A stretch of 64,000 nucleotides of DNA, taken from Astrocystis sublimbata (Eukaryota > Ascomycota > Sordariomycetes > Xylariales > Xylariaceae). Shown piece after piece: positions 45,501-56,870 of this stretch. The notes under the pieces are model-generated. The model ran no database searches and was not told where the DNA came from. It worked only from the letters and a program-made list of their open reading frames with translations. Both the position numbers and the translations under genes were made by a program. The stretch spans positions 124,001-188,000 of the forward strand of contig JAJNNY010000025.1 of assembly GCA_022453515.1 (NCBI GenBank), in the 5' to 3' direction. The stretch's first letter is position 1. Every line of letters starts with the position of its first letter.

Positions 45501-46411
45501 ACAAGGTCGAGTTCTTGCATGCTGACCTGTCTAACGGCAAACTGGGTCTCGGAGAAGCCGTGTATAACTCTCTGCTACAAAAGGTTCACCGGATTGTTCA
45601 TAATGCGTGGCCAGTGAACTTCAACATCTCGACCGAGTCGTTTGAGCCGCATCTCCAAGGAGTCCGACACCTTGCGGACTTCGCCGCAACAGCAAATCAT
45701 CGAGTTGCCGTCGTTTTCCTTTCGTCCATTGGCACCGTAAACCACTGGGATCCGAACAGAGGCCCCGTTCCGGAGGAGCGAATGGAGGACTGGAGTCTCC
45801 CCAGCAACAGCTACGGCCGTAGCAAGATGGCGGCCAGTCTGATACTAGATGACGCCGCAGCGGCGGGTGATTTTCCGGCAGCGTCGATCCGAGTGGGACA
45901 GATCGCGGGCCCAGAATCCGAGGCTGGATCGTGGAATAGGCATGAGTGGTTGCCCAGTATCATAGCGAGCAGCCTCTACTTGGGTGTGATGCCGCACGAG
46001 TTGGGCTCGAACAATCGCGTGGACTGGGTCCCGGTGGAAAGGGTGGCCAGGGTAGTCTTGGACGTTGTTGAGGCTAAAGAGTCGACCGGGTATTTCCACG
46101 CCGTCCACCCCTCCGCGACAACCTGGGGTCAGTTGGCGCCTACGGCTCAGAAATACTACGGCGATCGCATTAAAGAAGTAGTAAGCTGGCAAGAGTGGGT
46201 GGATAGGCTCGAGAACAGTGCCACGGCGGAAAACGACATCGAGGGTAATCCCGGGCTGAAACTCATCGAAACATACCGCGGGATGGCTGCCGGTACTGCA
46301 CCGGTCATCTTGGATCTGCAGCGGACGATTAGGAGAAGTAGAGCGTTGGCAGAAGCTCCGATGGTTTCACCAAAGTTGTTGGAACAGTGGCTTCGACAAT
46401 GGAATTTCTGA
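42588..46411 (+). CDS. NRPS-like adenylation-thiolation-reductase enzyme
   Basis: Nine exons: 42588-42890, 42949-43228, 43391-43401, 43461-43565, 43622-43766, 43924-44016, 44067-44111, 44213-44243, 44293-46411, in phase throughout, giving 1043 residues. It should activate a carboxylic acid as acyl-AMP, load it on a carrier domain and release it by NADPH reduction to an aldehyde or alcohol. Visible: adenylation loop TSGSTGLPKPI (184-194), NSINSTE, GRADNIIVFSNGEK (about 421-434), catalytic Lys in SGKGTIQR (about 522), carrier Ser 594 in GIDSLQ, reductase loop GSTGALGSY (688-696) and YGRSK (Tyr845, Lys849). There is no condensation domain, so it is not a peptide synthetase. Exon 3 is 11 bp and exon 8 is 31 bp. 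Intron 5 is an introner-like element. The substrate is unknown. Confidence 0.88.
43767..43923 (+). mobile_element. Introner-like element, copy B (NRPS-like intron 5)
   Basis: A 157-bp intron (GTATGC...TTGCAG). Its last 143 bp (43781-43923) align without gaps to the MFS intron at 15495-15637. Internal inverted repeats include GTCTCGGG (43807-43814) with its complement at 43846-43853, and AATTGCCC (43821-43828) with its complement at 43875-43882. The donor used in my model lies 14 bp upstream of the homologous block. The position homologous to copy A's GTGAGTC reads TGGAGTC here and is not a splice donor. Confidence 0.72.
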
Positions 46412-47188
46412 TGGCGGTGCTGTGTCGCTACAGTACGATCAACACACGATGCGTCGACACATGCGTCGACACATGCACAGACGCCATTCCTAGATAGTCA
46501 GGCAGTCAGCAGCCCTCTTGCCCAAACACGCAGTTGACATCAATAAATTACTAAGTACCTACTTGAGTAGTCAGATTTGGCGTGGTTCCAAGCTTGATGC
46601 GTCGTCAGTTGACAGAATGATCAATTGATGGTTTACGGGGTCTCGCGCCACCCCACCGAAGGGCAGGCAGGCATGGAGGGAACCTACCTGGCGAGCTGGG
46701 GGGCCTAGCGGGAGCGGGCCTAGGTACTCGAGTAGGTACTCTCGGTACTGTATAATCAGATCATTCAGGGGTGCTGGTTCAGCATCCGCTGATGGGCCTG
46801 GCGGGCCATCACTGAGGGCCCTGCAGCCCATCCACCTGATTGAGGCCTATCACGTACCCTATCAGGTGCCCAAGTAGGAAGGTTACAAGCCGAGCAAGCT
46901 TTACCGCCACCAATCAACCTTCTTCAACTTACACGTGTGCGAGCCACCAGACGAGCCTGGGTCGTGTTCGCAGATCATCGAGCTCTATTCTAACACGGCT
47001 GCGTCACTACGGGTGCACGGCTGTACGGCTCACCTGTCGGTATAAATAAATTACTTATATATGTACAAAATCGCCCACATGCAAGCGCGAACACGCCCTG
47101 CTAATGTTATCATATAAGTAACTTATCACCACCAGCCTGAATACTCCCGCATCCTGGACACAAGTGCAAAATCACCGCTCGCAGAACA
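46412..47188. other. Intergenic region
   Basis: Contains a duplicated ATGCGTCGACAC unit near 46449-46474 just after the NRPS-like stop. A TATAAATAA element at about 47041 lies 148 bp before the next start codon and is a reasonable promoter candidate. No gene recognised. Confidence 0.5.
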
Positions 47189-47905
47189 ATGCAACTTCCT
47201 GGCGCTCTTCTTATCGCCGGCTTCGCGGCCACCCTGGCCACAGCCGACAAGCCAACTGTGTATCTCATCAGACACGGCGAGAAGCCACCGAACGACGGCA
47301 TAGGCCTGAGCGAGAGAGGCGAGCAGCGCGCCCAGTGCCTGCGAAACGTCTTTGGGGCCGACTCGGATTACAACATCGGATATATCCTGGCGCAGAAGCC
47401 CAAGGACAGTAAGTGTTCATGTCTCGATATCGTAATTTGGGGGTTTTATCCCCAAGGTGAACCCGTGATGAGAGTGCTGGCATGCTGACCTGAGCTTTCT
47501 CCACGTAGGCGGGAAACGGGCACGGCCGTATCTGACCGTCAAGCCCGTCGCTGACGACTTGGGTCTCACCGTCGATACCTCGTGTGACCGAGACGACGAG
47601 AAGTGCGTGCAGGACCTCGTGGACAGCTACGATGGCGATGGAAACATCTTACTCTGGTGCGTGAATTACTCTCTCATAATCAGCCCTATGCGCTCGATCT
47701 CGCTTGGCGAGGGTTGAATAATGGCTGACTGTGAACAACCCACAGCTGGGAGCACAAAGCATTGAACAACATCGCCGAGGAACTAGGGGCCATGGATGTC
47801 GACAGTTATCCCAGTGAGAGCTATGATCTGATCTGGACCCAGCCATACGATTACAACAAGATCACAGACATCAGGTCCGAGGCATGCCCTGGCCTCGATG
47901 TCTAG
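47189..47905 (+). CDS. Secreted histidine phosphatase (phosphoglycerate mutase-like) protein
   Basis: Three exons, 47189-47408, 47509-47656 and 47746-47905, give 175 residues. Residues 1-19 (MQLPGALLIAGFAATLATA) are a good signal peptide. The RHG motif of the histidine phosphatase superfamily is present in YLIRHGEKP, providing the phospho-accepting His, followed by GLSERGEQRAQCL, the usual second conserved patch. A CWEHKALNNIA segment near 120 contains the second catalytic His region. The protein is much shorter than classical phytases and resembles a small fungal subfamily of unknown substrate. It sits between the NRPS-like gene and the SDR in a possible cluster. Confidence 0.82.
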
Positions 47906-48759
47906 ACAGCTGTCAAGGATCAGTGACACTTGAGAAGGTATAAATACCTCAGATACCCCTGTAGAGTTTAGCACTATATTTTGCTTCCAATGTAATACTC
48001 AGTTGTTCCCGTCTCGCGTCGATCTTTTCGAATATTTGCACCGCTATTGAGGGTCTAATGTGAAAAGACTACTTGGCAATCGCGGGAAGCCTGTTAAGAA
48101 AAAAGTGCGATATGTTCCCAGAAGCCGGTGATGATTATCCTCTTTGCACGTTGTTCTCATAATTCTACCCGTTTGGTAAAGCGTACATGGAACTTATCAC
48201 CCAGTCGCAGGGTCGTTTTGAACTTGAACCCCCCCCCCCCCCCCCTTCAAATGATGAATGACCCGTTTCAAGACCCCGTGGGGTTAATCCCCGCTGTCTT
48301 CTAGTAGCTCGACAGTATACTACGTACGTATGCCAGGGTTTCGAAGAATCCGGCCCATCCTACAAGGCATAAAGACAAATACAAGACGATAATATTGGTG
48401 CGACTTAGCAGTTGCGGTGCTTATTTTCTGCAAGAGATCTTGGATTTCTCCGTGAATCCGTAATTACTGGCGTTGTAGTATCTAGGTATCTAGGTAGCTA
48501 CTGACACACTAGTGATTTTCAGGTTCCATCTTTTCATACCCTATGGAAGTACCAGGGCCTGTATTCCAAGTAAATGCGGGATGAAAGTTGAGATTTTGTA
48601 AAATTAAATATATAGAACTACAGAATTGACTTATTCAGTTTCGTGCCATCTGCGCCTGACTTCCCGCCTGGTCGGCCAGCCGAAAGTGCTTACAGATAGC
48701 AAGGGCGATAAGCCTGAATGATCCAGCTTTGATTTGGTCATCGAGCGAGGACCAAGAGT
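47906..48759. other. Intergenic region with a poly-C run
   Basis: Space between convergent genes. It has a run of 17 C at 48229-48245 and no recognisable gene. Confidence 0.5.
48229..48245. repeat. Homopolymer run of 17 C
   Basis: An uninterrupted C run between two convergent genes. Confidence 0.95.
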
Positions 48760-49843
48760 CTACACCCACTTCTCGCCTCTGCCATTGTGTGAGATGAACA
48801 GACCGCCATAGCCACCCTCCAAGCTGGCCAGCTTGACTTGCTTCAGTATGGCCTGAACCGACTCAGCAGGACTTTTCGGCCCCTTGAATCCGGGGGAATA
48901 TGCCTGAAATTGGGCGCCCTGTTTCATGATGGCCTTCATATCGTCCTCGGTGGCTGTGGGAGCTCAAGTTAGTTGATCCAGTCTACCATTTCGGAGGCTG
49001 GGATTTCGGGCAATTTGCTTACCGCCCCCATACACGCCCGTGTCTACGACGCCCGGGCATATATTCAGAAACAGCACACCCTGATCCGCGTACTCGGCGT
49101 GGAACTTGACCGTGGCGGCGTTCATAGCGACCTTGCTAAGCGTGTACGGCGTGCCGAGCACCAACTTATACTCTCTACTTAGTTCCATGTCCGCCATGCC
49201 GCTGGAAATCGCGATGACCTTCTTCGCGCGGCCTTCGAGCACGAGCGGCATGTAGACGTTGAAGAGATGGATGTTTCCGATCACGTTGGTCTTGTAGGTG
49301 TCGAGCATCTCTGCCTCCAGCTTCTTGGGGTCCTTGCCTCTGAAAAGGTATCAATATCCAGTACACTTTTTGATGCTCAGCCTATAGGGGTAACGGGGTC
49401 AAGCGTACAGGTCTCCAATGGCGTGGTACCCTGACCATCCAGGGATATAACCGGCATTAGCAATAATATGGTCAAGTGCCCCATTCACGATGGGAGCTAC
49501 AATATCCATCGAAGCCTATAGACAGGTCAGTCGACTGTCGAACGCTTGTTGGAGAGCTGCATCTTGTGCCGGTAGCTCGCTCACCTTTAGTGAGTCGTAG
49601 TCGGTCAGGTCGGCCTGGACGATATGGAGGTTGGGGCGGCGGCCTATCTCGGCAGCCACCTTTTTGTCCGTAGCTGCCTTGTCACGAACCAAGCCTATGA
49701 CTACATTGTTGGTATCTTCAGAAAGCTGACGCACAAGCTCGAACTAGTTTTGGCAGTTAGCACGCGGTACTCGTTATGTCTTCAGTGTTCCTATAACGTA
49801 CGCCGATGCCGCGGGAAGTTCCAGTAACCAGGTATGAAGACAT
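48760..49843 (-). CDS. Short-chain dehydrogenase/reductase
   Basis: Five exons on the minus strand, 49843-49802, 49743-49585, 49515-49409, 49339-49023 and 48953-48760, give 272 residues. This is a classical SDR length, and all joins are in phase. The NAD(P) loop TGTSRGIG is at 7-14. DLTDYDSL matches the adenine-binding Asp region, IIANAGY the structural NAG motif, and SSGMA carries the catalytic Ser. YTLSK provides the Tyr and Lys of the active site, and CPGVVDTGVYGG the conserved Pro-Gly turn. The first exon is only 14 codons but supplies the nucleotide-binding loop, which confirms the start. The closest named relatives are norsolorinic acid ketoreductase-like SDRs. It is divergent from the Zn2Cys6 gene, consistent with a tailoring or detoxifying role, but the substrate is unknown. 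Confidence 0.88.
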
Positions 49844-50655
49844 GATGAATAAAATTGTTTTTTTTGTTTTTTTTTACAAATCTTTGAGCGATGAGTTGAA
49901 GTTCGATATGATGAGAATTGCTTATATCAATAGCATTGTCATTTCGATACTATACATCCCCAGGGCACACCTCATACTTATAAGACTGATGAGCAAGGCC
50001 TACCGTGTCCTGAGTCCTGAGCATTATTAATCCCGAAGACTTCGGTTGAACTCACTCCGTACCCAACCAAATACGTATGACTGTTTCATCCTTGTGAACA
50101 ATAGCAAATTAATGATTCATCTTCGCACATCCAAGAAGAACTCAGCCGTGCCACCTTGAGTCCTGTGCTGTATCCATCTGCATCGAGAGGACGGAGACTC
50201 GAGGTCTCCGTTAATCCCGCTGCGCGGCAAGAGGAGGAGGAGGAGGAGGAGTCTATTAACGTCTATCTTAGGTGGCTATGGCTAATTGGGGAGTTCGACT
50301 GTGGCCACCCGCAGAGCACCGGTCAGAAGTAGGCTACCGCTAGTACTAGCTACGCACTAGCATCTGATTCGCGGGCTCGTCTCAATGAGGAAAAACAACC
50401 CAGATGCCAAGCTTTGAGCTCGCGGAAAGTTGCTCGCCAGCAGGGGTCGAGGGTCGATGGGGTGGTGGGTTTGCTTACAAAGGCGAAGGGGAACGAATAT
50501 GGTGGATGGACATCGTCCTGACTCCTGACTCCTGACACGGGCAACTTTTCACGAGAATGCTGTGCACATCAAACTCATGCTTTTTGAACACGCCCTTATC
50601 TTCCTGTGGATTGGTAATCGTGGAAAGTTGACTGTCTTCAAGCCGCGCGGACGAA
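49844..50655. promoter_or_regulatory. Divergent promoter region between SDR and Zn2Cys6 genes
   Basis: About 810 bp separate the two divergently transcribed genes, so it must hold both promoters. A GGA/AGG trinucleotide array lies at about 50230-50251. Fungal Zn2Cys6 regulators often bind paired CGG half-sites; I did not find an unambiguous symmetrical site here. Confidence 0.4.
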
Positions 50656-52661
50656 ATGCCACCGATTGGTAAAAACAAGCTGGCCAGGGGCTGCTGGACG
50701 TGCAAAGGTTGTCCACCGTGTTCTGATACTATCCTGTTCTCTCCGAGTTCCATTGGGCTAATTGAGTACGCTAGATCGTAGAGTGCGATGCGATCTTGGA
50801 CATCCCACTTGTTCCAATTGCGATCGGTGAGTGCCTACTGTCCTGACCCTTCACGGCTGGTCAACTTCGGCAAAAGAGTATAAAACCTCGGTGGTCTGAG
50901 AAAGAGCCTGGACACTGCGAATCCCCCGCGATAACCTCAATGACTGATTCGAAGGTTGCAGCATCCAGCAAGTATGTCAAGGATATGGCGTGCGCCTCTC
51001 CTGGCCCAGAGCCGGAGACACGAAACGAGCCATAGTGGGCGGCATATCAGATTCCGTGACGACTGTCCCTAGGTGTCGTAACATTGACCTAGTACACACC
51101 TCAACTTTTGACATGGAAATGTACTACTACTTGGTCGACCTTCGGTCTTCCAGTACGTCTATGCCCCAGCCATGCGCTTATCGTGAAATCGTGAAGAGGA
51201 CCGCATGCGCTGACAGCAGCAGGAATCGGCAGCATAGACGTGACACAGCCAGCCAAGCTGATACTGCCGCCTCCACTATGTTCAATATCCAAAAGTTTTG
51301 ATGCGGAAGACTTAGATTTGCTTCATTATTGTGAGTCAAAATGGCGAGACATGAGACTATGCGTAGGACAAGATTGCTTACCAAGAGAGGGGGGGTCTCA
51401 GTCCGGTCCACCGCCTACTCGACCTTGGCTACCTTCAACGTAGATCCAACTCATCTCCGCGAGATTATTCTCGGTTTATCATTCGACGATACCATCGCGT
51501 CTAGAGCGGTGCTTCATGCCTTATTGGCATTTTCATCGCTCCACCGTGAGAGCTTTCAGTTGCAAGCTGCACAGCACAAGACTGCAGCAGTCGGTGCCCT
51601 TGGGGCCTCACTGAAGAATGGCATCCGCAACGCCACAGACGCAGCTTATCATGTTGCTGCTAACATGTTGCTGTGTTCTTTTGAAGTATGTCATCCCCAA
51701 GAAACTTGTTTTCGAACTCGTTATTCAAAGTCCATTCACAGATACATCTGGGAACCGACTCTCACAGCCACTGGCCTCTGTATCTGGCCGGCGCGCGAGA
51801 CGTCGCCAAGGCAGCGGGCTTGGAGGCACATATATCACGACCCGATACTCTCGAGCTAATTCTATGGGTATACTATCATGATGTACTAGCGAAATTCTGC
51901 CTTCTCCATTGGCGAAGGGAGCCAATCTCCGATTTCCTTGCGAAACAACTCGGTGTTGAGATGGAATGGCATCGGGATCTGTGTGCCTCTGCTATCAAGG
52001 TAGGTATACATCTCTGCCAATGGCTCCGAGTGTCTACATCAGAAATTATGAGCTAACAACAATTCATGCACAGCTAAATGTGGTGATCGCGCCACTACCT
52101 ACGATACTGAGGCGGCTAGGGGACGTACTGGAAGCCCTCTGCCATGACACTCTGTCTTCTACGCCTCTCGATACTCTTCAGAGGACAATACATACGGCCG
52201 AGTCGCTGGTGAAAAGCGTGCCCCAGTTGTGTACAGCAGCTGCCTCTTCAAAAACCGAGGCGGGCCTCGACAGATTGGCAGCGCTGACCGAGCTGTACCG
52301 GACGGCCATCCTCGTATACATCGCGCGATTATGCGCCAGCATGTTCGGCGAGACGAGGGACTTGACACATTTGCTGGACCGCGGGTTCGCCCAAATCGAG
52401 CAGATGCAGACCTGCGACCGGCTCTTCCCCGTGTTCATCCTCGGCTGCGAAGCCGACACGGACGAGCGCCGGCTCCTCGTGCTCAATCTGCTGCGGCGGA
52501 CGGAGAAGACGCATGTTCGCTCGCTGGACTGCTTGCGGCGTGGGCTGGACTCGGTCTGGATACAGGACGATCTCCATGCCGACCAGGACATCATGCTCGA
52601 TTACATGAACAAGCTAGATGTGATTGTGAGCTCGAGTCACACCATGCCCACTTTTGTGTAA
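50656..52661 (+). CDS. Zn2Cys6 transcription factor with fungal-specific regulatory domain
   Basis: Seven exons: 50656-50707, 50775-50826, 50962-51152, about 51223-51330, 51402-51685, 51742-51999, 52074-52661, giving about 510 residues. The binuclear zinc cluster is split over three exons and is perfect once joined: Cys at 13, 16, 23, 30, 33 and 40 (CWTC, RRVRCDLGHPTC, SNC, then IQQVC). The rest is the Fungal_trans_2 type regulatory domain, including FNVDPTHLREIILGL, SRAVLHALLAFSSLH and WPLYLAGARDV. Exon 4 has three in-frame CAG acceptors (AG ending at 51216, 51219 or 51222), so one or two residues there are uncertain. The intron 1 donor is weak (GTTGTC). Being divergent from an SDR and near an NRPS-like gene, it may be a pathway regulator. 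Confidence 0.85.
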
Positions 52662-53396
52662 ACAATACATACATAGTATTGAACAGCCATGGATTTTCCT
52701 GCGACCAAGACTAGCCGGGATCAGCTCTGGTTCGCCTGATATATCTGCAACTGAGAAGAAAAGGCACGGCAGCGATCCCTCCCCATTCCGAGGGAGGTCT
52801 TGTTCAAGTCGCTTTCTGGAGCTTTGAAGCCTCGGCGTATACGCAGCATGTAGCTTCCCTACCCGACCAGGCGAAGCGTGAAAGCAATGCTTATTATTCG
52901 GTATCTGAACTATCAAGTTGCCCAGCATTGAAGTTTTCCCTACCGGTTTGCCTTGGACTAGGTAGTTTACAAAACGAGGTGACCAGTATACTCCAATCTC
53001 AGCTGTTAACATGCCCTCTCACCTCACCCCAAACACACAGCCATATGCTGATACCAAGGGACAAAAGACGACCCCTTCAGTACTTAGACAAGATAATAAG
53101 TTTATGTTGAGATTCAGCCTGGCCTTGGCCCGGTCTGGGCTGGTCGTAAGCTTCCATTTTATCTAGACGCCTCTAATTTGCCTGGTCTATTTGGACACTG
53201 TCGATTATATATCTTGTACAGGCCACTATGCTCACTGTAAATGCCCGCTAGCCGTTTATCATATTTTTTCCCCATGGACGCCGTCGAGATGAAATTATAG
53301 TTAATTCGGCGAGAAATTCATGTCTCATACCTGTTCGTATGCACGGCCCTTTAGCTGTCTTGCATAGTAGATGGCCTGCTATTGATTCGTTAGTTG
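52662..53396. other. Intergenic region between convergent genes
   Basis: No gene recognised and no notable repeat. Confidence 0.45.
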
Positions 53397-55192
53397 TTAC
53401 TGGTGCTGTTGCTGGGTGTGGAATGGTAACGTGGTCGACGCGCAGCTCGGGCACATCCGGTTCTCGGTACAGCGATCGTGCACTTGACAATGCCAGTCGG
53501 CACTAGACTTGCACAAGTCACACTTTGCGCAGTGGTACCAGGAATCAGCAGGCACCCATTCGCGTCTGCAAAAGCTGTACCAGTACCCGTGGAAGTTGCC
53601 CTCGGACCTGGTACCCCCTAGCCCACCACGCAGAAGCTCGAACTCAAGCTGCTTCTGCTCAAGTGGCTTGTCATCATCCTCACTGGTTTGGCTTTCGGCA
53701 TGGCGCCATCTTTGCTCCCACTGCCCGAATACGTCCGTGTAACGACCCGATGCGGAGGGTTTCTCTCCGCGGATCTGTTTTAATGGAGAGTCGTCGTGCA
53801 TGATCATGTCGATCAACAAGTCCGCGTCCAGTTCCGCCAAATTAGGTTGTTGCCTTAACCATTTAGCAGAGCATGGATTGGCTCGGCAGGGCTTCGGAAA
53901 CATATCACGGGGCCCGAAGAAGACGGAGAGTTTGCCGAAGGGGTTGTCACAGGCATCTCTGCCGCCACATCTACACGCGGCATTGCACTCGATGCGGACA
54001 TCGCTGCACTCACATCCCACGCAGATCGGCTTCTTCCCTCGGCCCTTTTTGCAGGTGCAAACTACCTCAGCCTGGCCGTTCGGGCCCAAGATCGACTGAT
54101 TGCTTGAGCCAGGTATCGACGAGGCGGCTGATCCGGCAAGTTCTTGGTTGGTGTACATCTAGTTCGGGGTCAAGGTTAGGGTGTCTGTTCCACGGCCGAA
54201 AGGGGGATGCTCCCTTGGAGCTTAGGGATCGGAGTACATACCTCGGCGGTGTCGTCTGCCGGCTCTCCCTGGGCGTCCTCGTCATCGTTCTCCCCGCCGT
54301 GCTCCGATACGTGCTGGGATATATCATGGGACTGGGTTGTCGGTATCGGTGCCGGGCTGTAGTGCGAAGCCATGGAGGTGTCCTGGTAGGACGGCGATTG
54401 GGTCTGGAACTGACCATTGTGGGTCGGGGTGTGCGTTGCGTACGAGTCGCTGTAGGGCGAGAGACTGCCGTGGTGTGGCAGAGTCTGCAGAGCAGTGAGG
54501 GTGCCATTGCTCCTCTGTGGCGGCGGTGGCAGCGGCGGGGTGCTGTAGGATGCTGTGGTCTGAGGGCCGGCAGAGACGGGCGAGTACGTCATCCGCGCGG
54601 CCGTCTGGGGATTGTGGGAGTGTGTCTGGGCGTAAGCACCGTTCTGGACGTCGTTGAGGCCGGCGGGGGCATAGTGGGCGGGATGGGGAGAGCCGGAGAG
54701 AGGAGAGCCGGAGAGGGAGGAGACGTGCGAGCCCGGCTGGGCATGTGTGTACTGGTTGGCATAGGGGTTGTGTTGGTGCTGGGGGCTGTAGGGCGAGGTG
54801 CCGTAGGCGGCGGCGGGGGAGTTGGTCTGGTACCCGCCGGCTCCGTAGCCATTGTGCTGCGTGGTCACCGGGCCGGCCGAGTACTGCGAGTAGGCGAGGG
54901 CCTGTGCCTGTGCCTGTGCCTGTGCCTGGGCTTGGGCCTGAGCCTGGTGGTGGCCATTGCTGTAGGCGGCGGGATTCGCGGACGGGGGGTAGAGGGTCAG
55001 GCCGCCGTTGGCGAGGTGGCTGGGGTGGCTCTGGCTGGGGTGGTTCTGGCGGTGATTCGCGTGGTTCTGGAGGTGGTTCGCGTGCGGGTGCGGGTGCTGT
55101 CGCAGGGCGGGAGCGGTGGTCTGGGGGATGGCGTTGCCGGACTCTCTCGACGTGTTCGATCGCTGGCGTTTGGTGTTCTGGTAGCCGGACAT
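53397..55192 (-). CDS. CXC-type cysteine-rich protein with long His/Gln/Ser/Pro-rich N-terminus
   Basis: Two exons, 55192-54242 and 54158-53397 (83-bp intron, GTATGT...CTAG, phase 0), give 570 residues. The ATG at 55192 begins MSGYQNTKRQR, a basic start that may act as a nuclear signal. Residues 20-300 are low-complexity, rich in His, Gln, Ser, Pro and Tyr, and include an eight-fold Gln-Ala run. At about 351-387 a dense Cys array (CTCKKGRGKK, CVGCEC, CNAACRC, CDNPFG) resembles a CXC domain of tesmin/TSO1 or pre-SET type, which binds zinc. A second zinc-like cluster lies near the C-terminus (CAKCDLC, then CQVHDRC and CPSC). This suggests a chromatin or transcription factor; I cannot assign a named orthologue. 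Confidence 0.75.
54898..54946 (-). repeat. TGCCTG/GGCCTG hexanucleotide repeat in coding sequence
   Basis: Eight near-identical hexamer units encode the Gln-Ala run of the CXC-type protein. A shorter array of four TGCCTG units recurs just upstream of the coding region at about 55312-55334. Confidence 0.85.
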
Positions 55193-56074
55193 GGCAGTTG
55201 TGCGATCGGTCACATGAAGCCCGGCGGAGGGGGCAGGCCGCTTCTGAAGGACCTGTCGTGGGGAACGGGCCGCGGGTCCTCTCTTCTGCTCTACGCCGGC
55301 AGGACTGGTGATGTGCCTGTGCCTGTGCCTGTGCTGAGTACGACTGAGATGGTGAGATGGCGATAGGGATGGCGATGGCGGCTTAGGTCACGAAGTCGAC
55401 AGTAGTTGGAAGAACTGTTGGTTGATGTTCAGGCAATTGATTCGCCTTTTTGTTGTTGCTGCTGCTGTCGTTTTGGTCATCTATCTGCTGATCTGCTGGC
55501 GGTGGTATGTTGTTCGGTCTTGTGGTGGGTTCTGCTGCAACGGCCGACAGCAACGGCGGCGGCGGTGGCGACGACGTTGTTGTCGATGTCGGGACTCTCC
55601 TCGTCCTTCCTCTCGATGCTCTCTCTACGCGTAAGTCTGCTTGAGCGGCGGCCACATCGGGACTGAAGTGTGTCCTTTCCCTCGGGCAGATTCAGATTCC
55701 TCTTGTACACATATACCGCTCGTGGGTTGTCCCAATTGACAGATGGCGCGGTCCTGGGATGTAAGATAGCGTGTTTCGAGGCTTCTTGCGGTGGCATGCG
55801 CGGGTAGATCTGTGCTAGCATGCGAGGATGGATTTAATTTTTTTTCTTACTCGAGGTGACGAGTTCCGCGCCTGGCTTGGTGTTAGTTGGTTGATACAAA
55901 GAACAAAAAAAATGTGGCGTCCAACATCCAGGCCCCGCGCTAAGGAATCGAGGGAATCTACTGGCACCTAAAGAATCTGTGTAGGCATGCCCAGGTGTAG
56001 GAGGTACCTCCTTCAGGAGCTTGTAGGTAGTAAGTAGAATTGTGAAGGCACGACTATGCGTGCTATTCCCGCTC

Positions 56075-56165
56075 AAGGTACATATCTAGGTACCCATGTA
56101 GGAGGTACCTACATGTAGGTAGGTAGTATATGCGTTCCCTGGGCCCCGGGTACCTACCTACCTAC
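56075..56165. repeat. Cluster of TACCTA/AGGTACCT palindromic units
   Basis: About 90 bp made largely of GGTACC, TACCTA and TAGGTA units in both orientations, with local dyads such as AGGTACCT. Similar clusters occur near 8525-8800, 41640-41815, 58030, 59829-59855, 63128-63230 and 63555-63970. Confidence 0.8.
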
Positions 56166-56848
56166 TGTAAGATTCGTCATTTATTTATTTATTTATTAAT
56201 TAATTAACATCACCAGGTGCGCTACCTTTGATACTTGAATTGCCCATACATGGTTATATCTCCCTCGTTATATAGCTACCTAGGTACGCATGCCTCCTAC
56301 CGGAACGGGTAACCGTAGCATTGCGCATCGTAGCATTGAGGTATACTAGCATCGCAGCAGCTGCAGATCCCGCCCTGGCCGCCCCCCGGTACTTGCTCGC
56401 ACCAGGCGACCCGGGCGACCCACGCAACCCAGGCGAGGTGCCAAGGCCCATGTCACGCTTGTCACGCTTGTCAAGCTTATTCGGGCTTGTCTCGCTGTGG
56501 CTGGTGGAACGGCCGATGGTAGGCCGCGGAAGCAGTGGACCAACGCCCTAGTGCCTGCCAGATCGCCGGATCCCCTATTGGCCCTATTGGCTCCCGACGG
56601 CCCTGACGCAAGGCCCTGAAGCATCATCGTGTCCTTTCACGGGGAGCTCAGGCCCAGGGGGCGCCGGCCGGTGTGCACTACCTAGAGAGGCAAGTAATGC
56701 GCTCTCGCTGCCCCGTCTCTTTGTCCTGCTGCTTGCCAATGCAATAATAGCCGACAAAGATTGATCATCGAGGTTACCAATACAATCAATCAATGCAAAA
56801 ACCCCCATTCCTCCGTAGGCTTAACCACTATCGAAATCGACAGACGTA

Positions 56849-56870
56849 GGGGGGGGGGGGGGGGGGGGGG
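56849..56870. repeat. Homopolymer run of 22 G
   Basis: An uninterrupted run of G on the + strand in the gene-poor region. Confidence 0.95.

Noticed and set aside
53873..55366. 497-codon open frame on the + strand
   Set aside because: It is antisense to the CXC-type gene. Its Gly/Arg/Val-rich reading comes from the complement of His/Gln/Pro-rich low-complexity codons, with no domain features.
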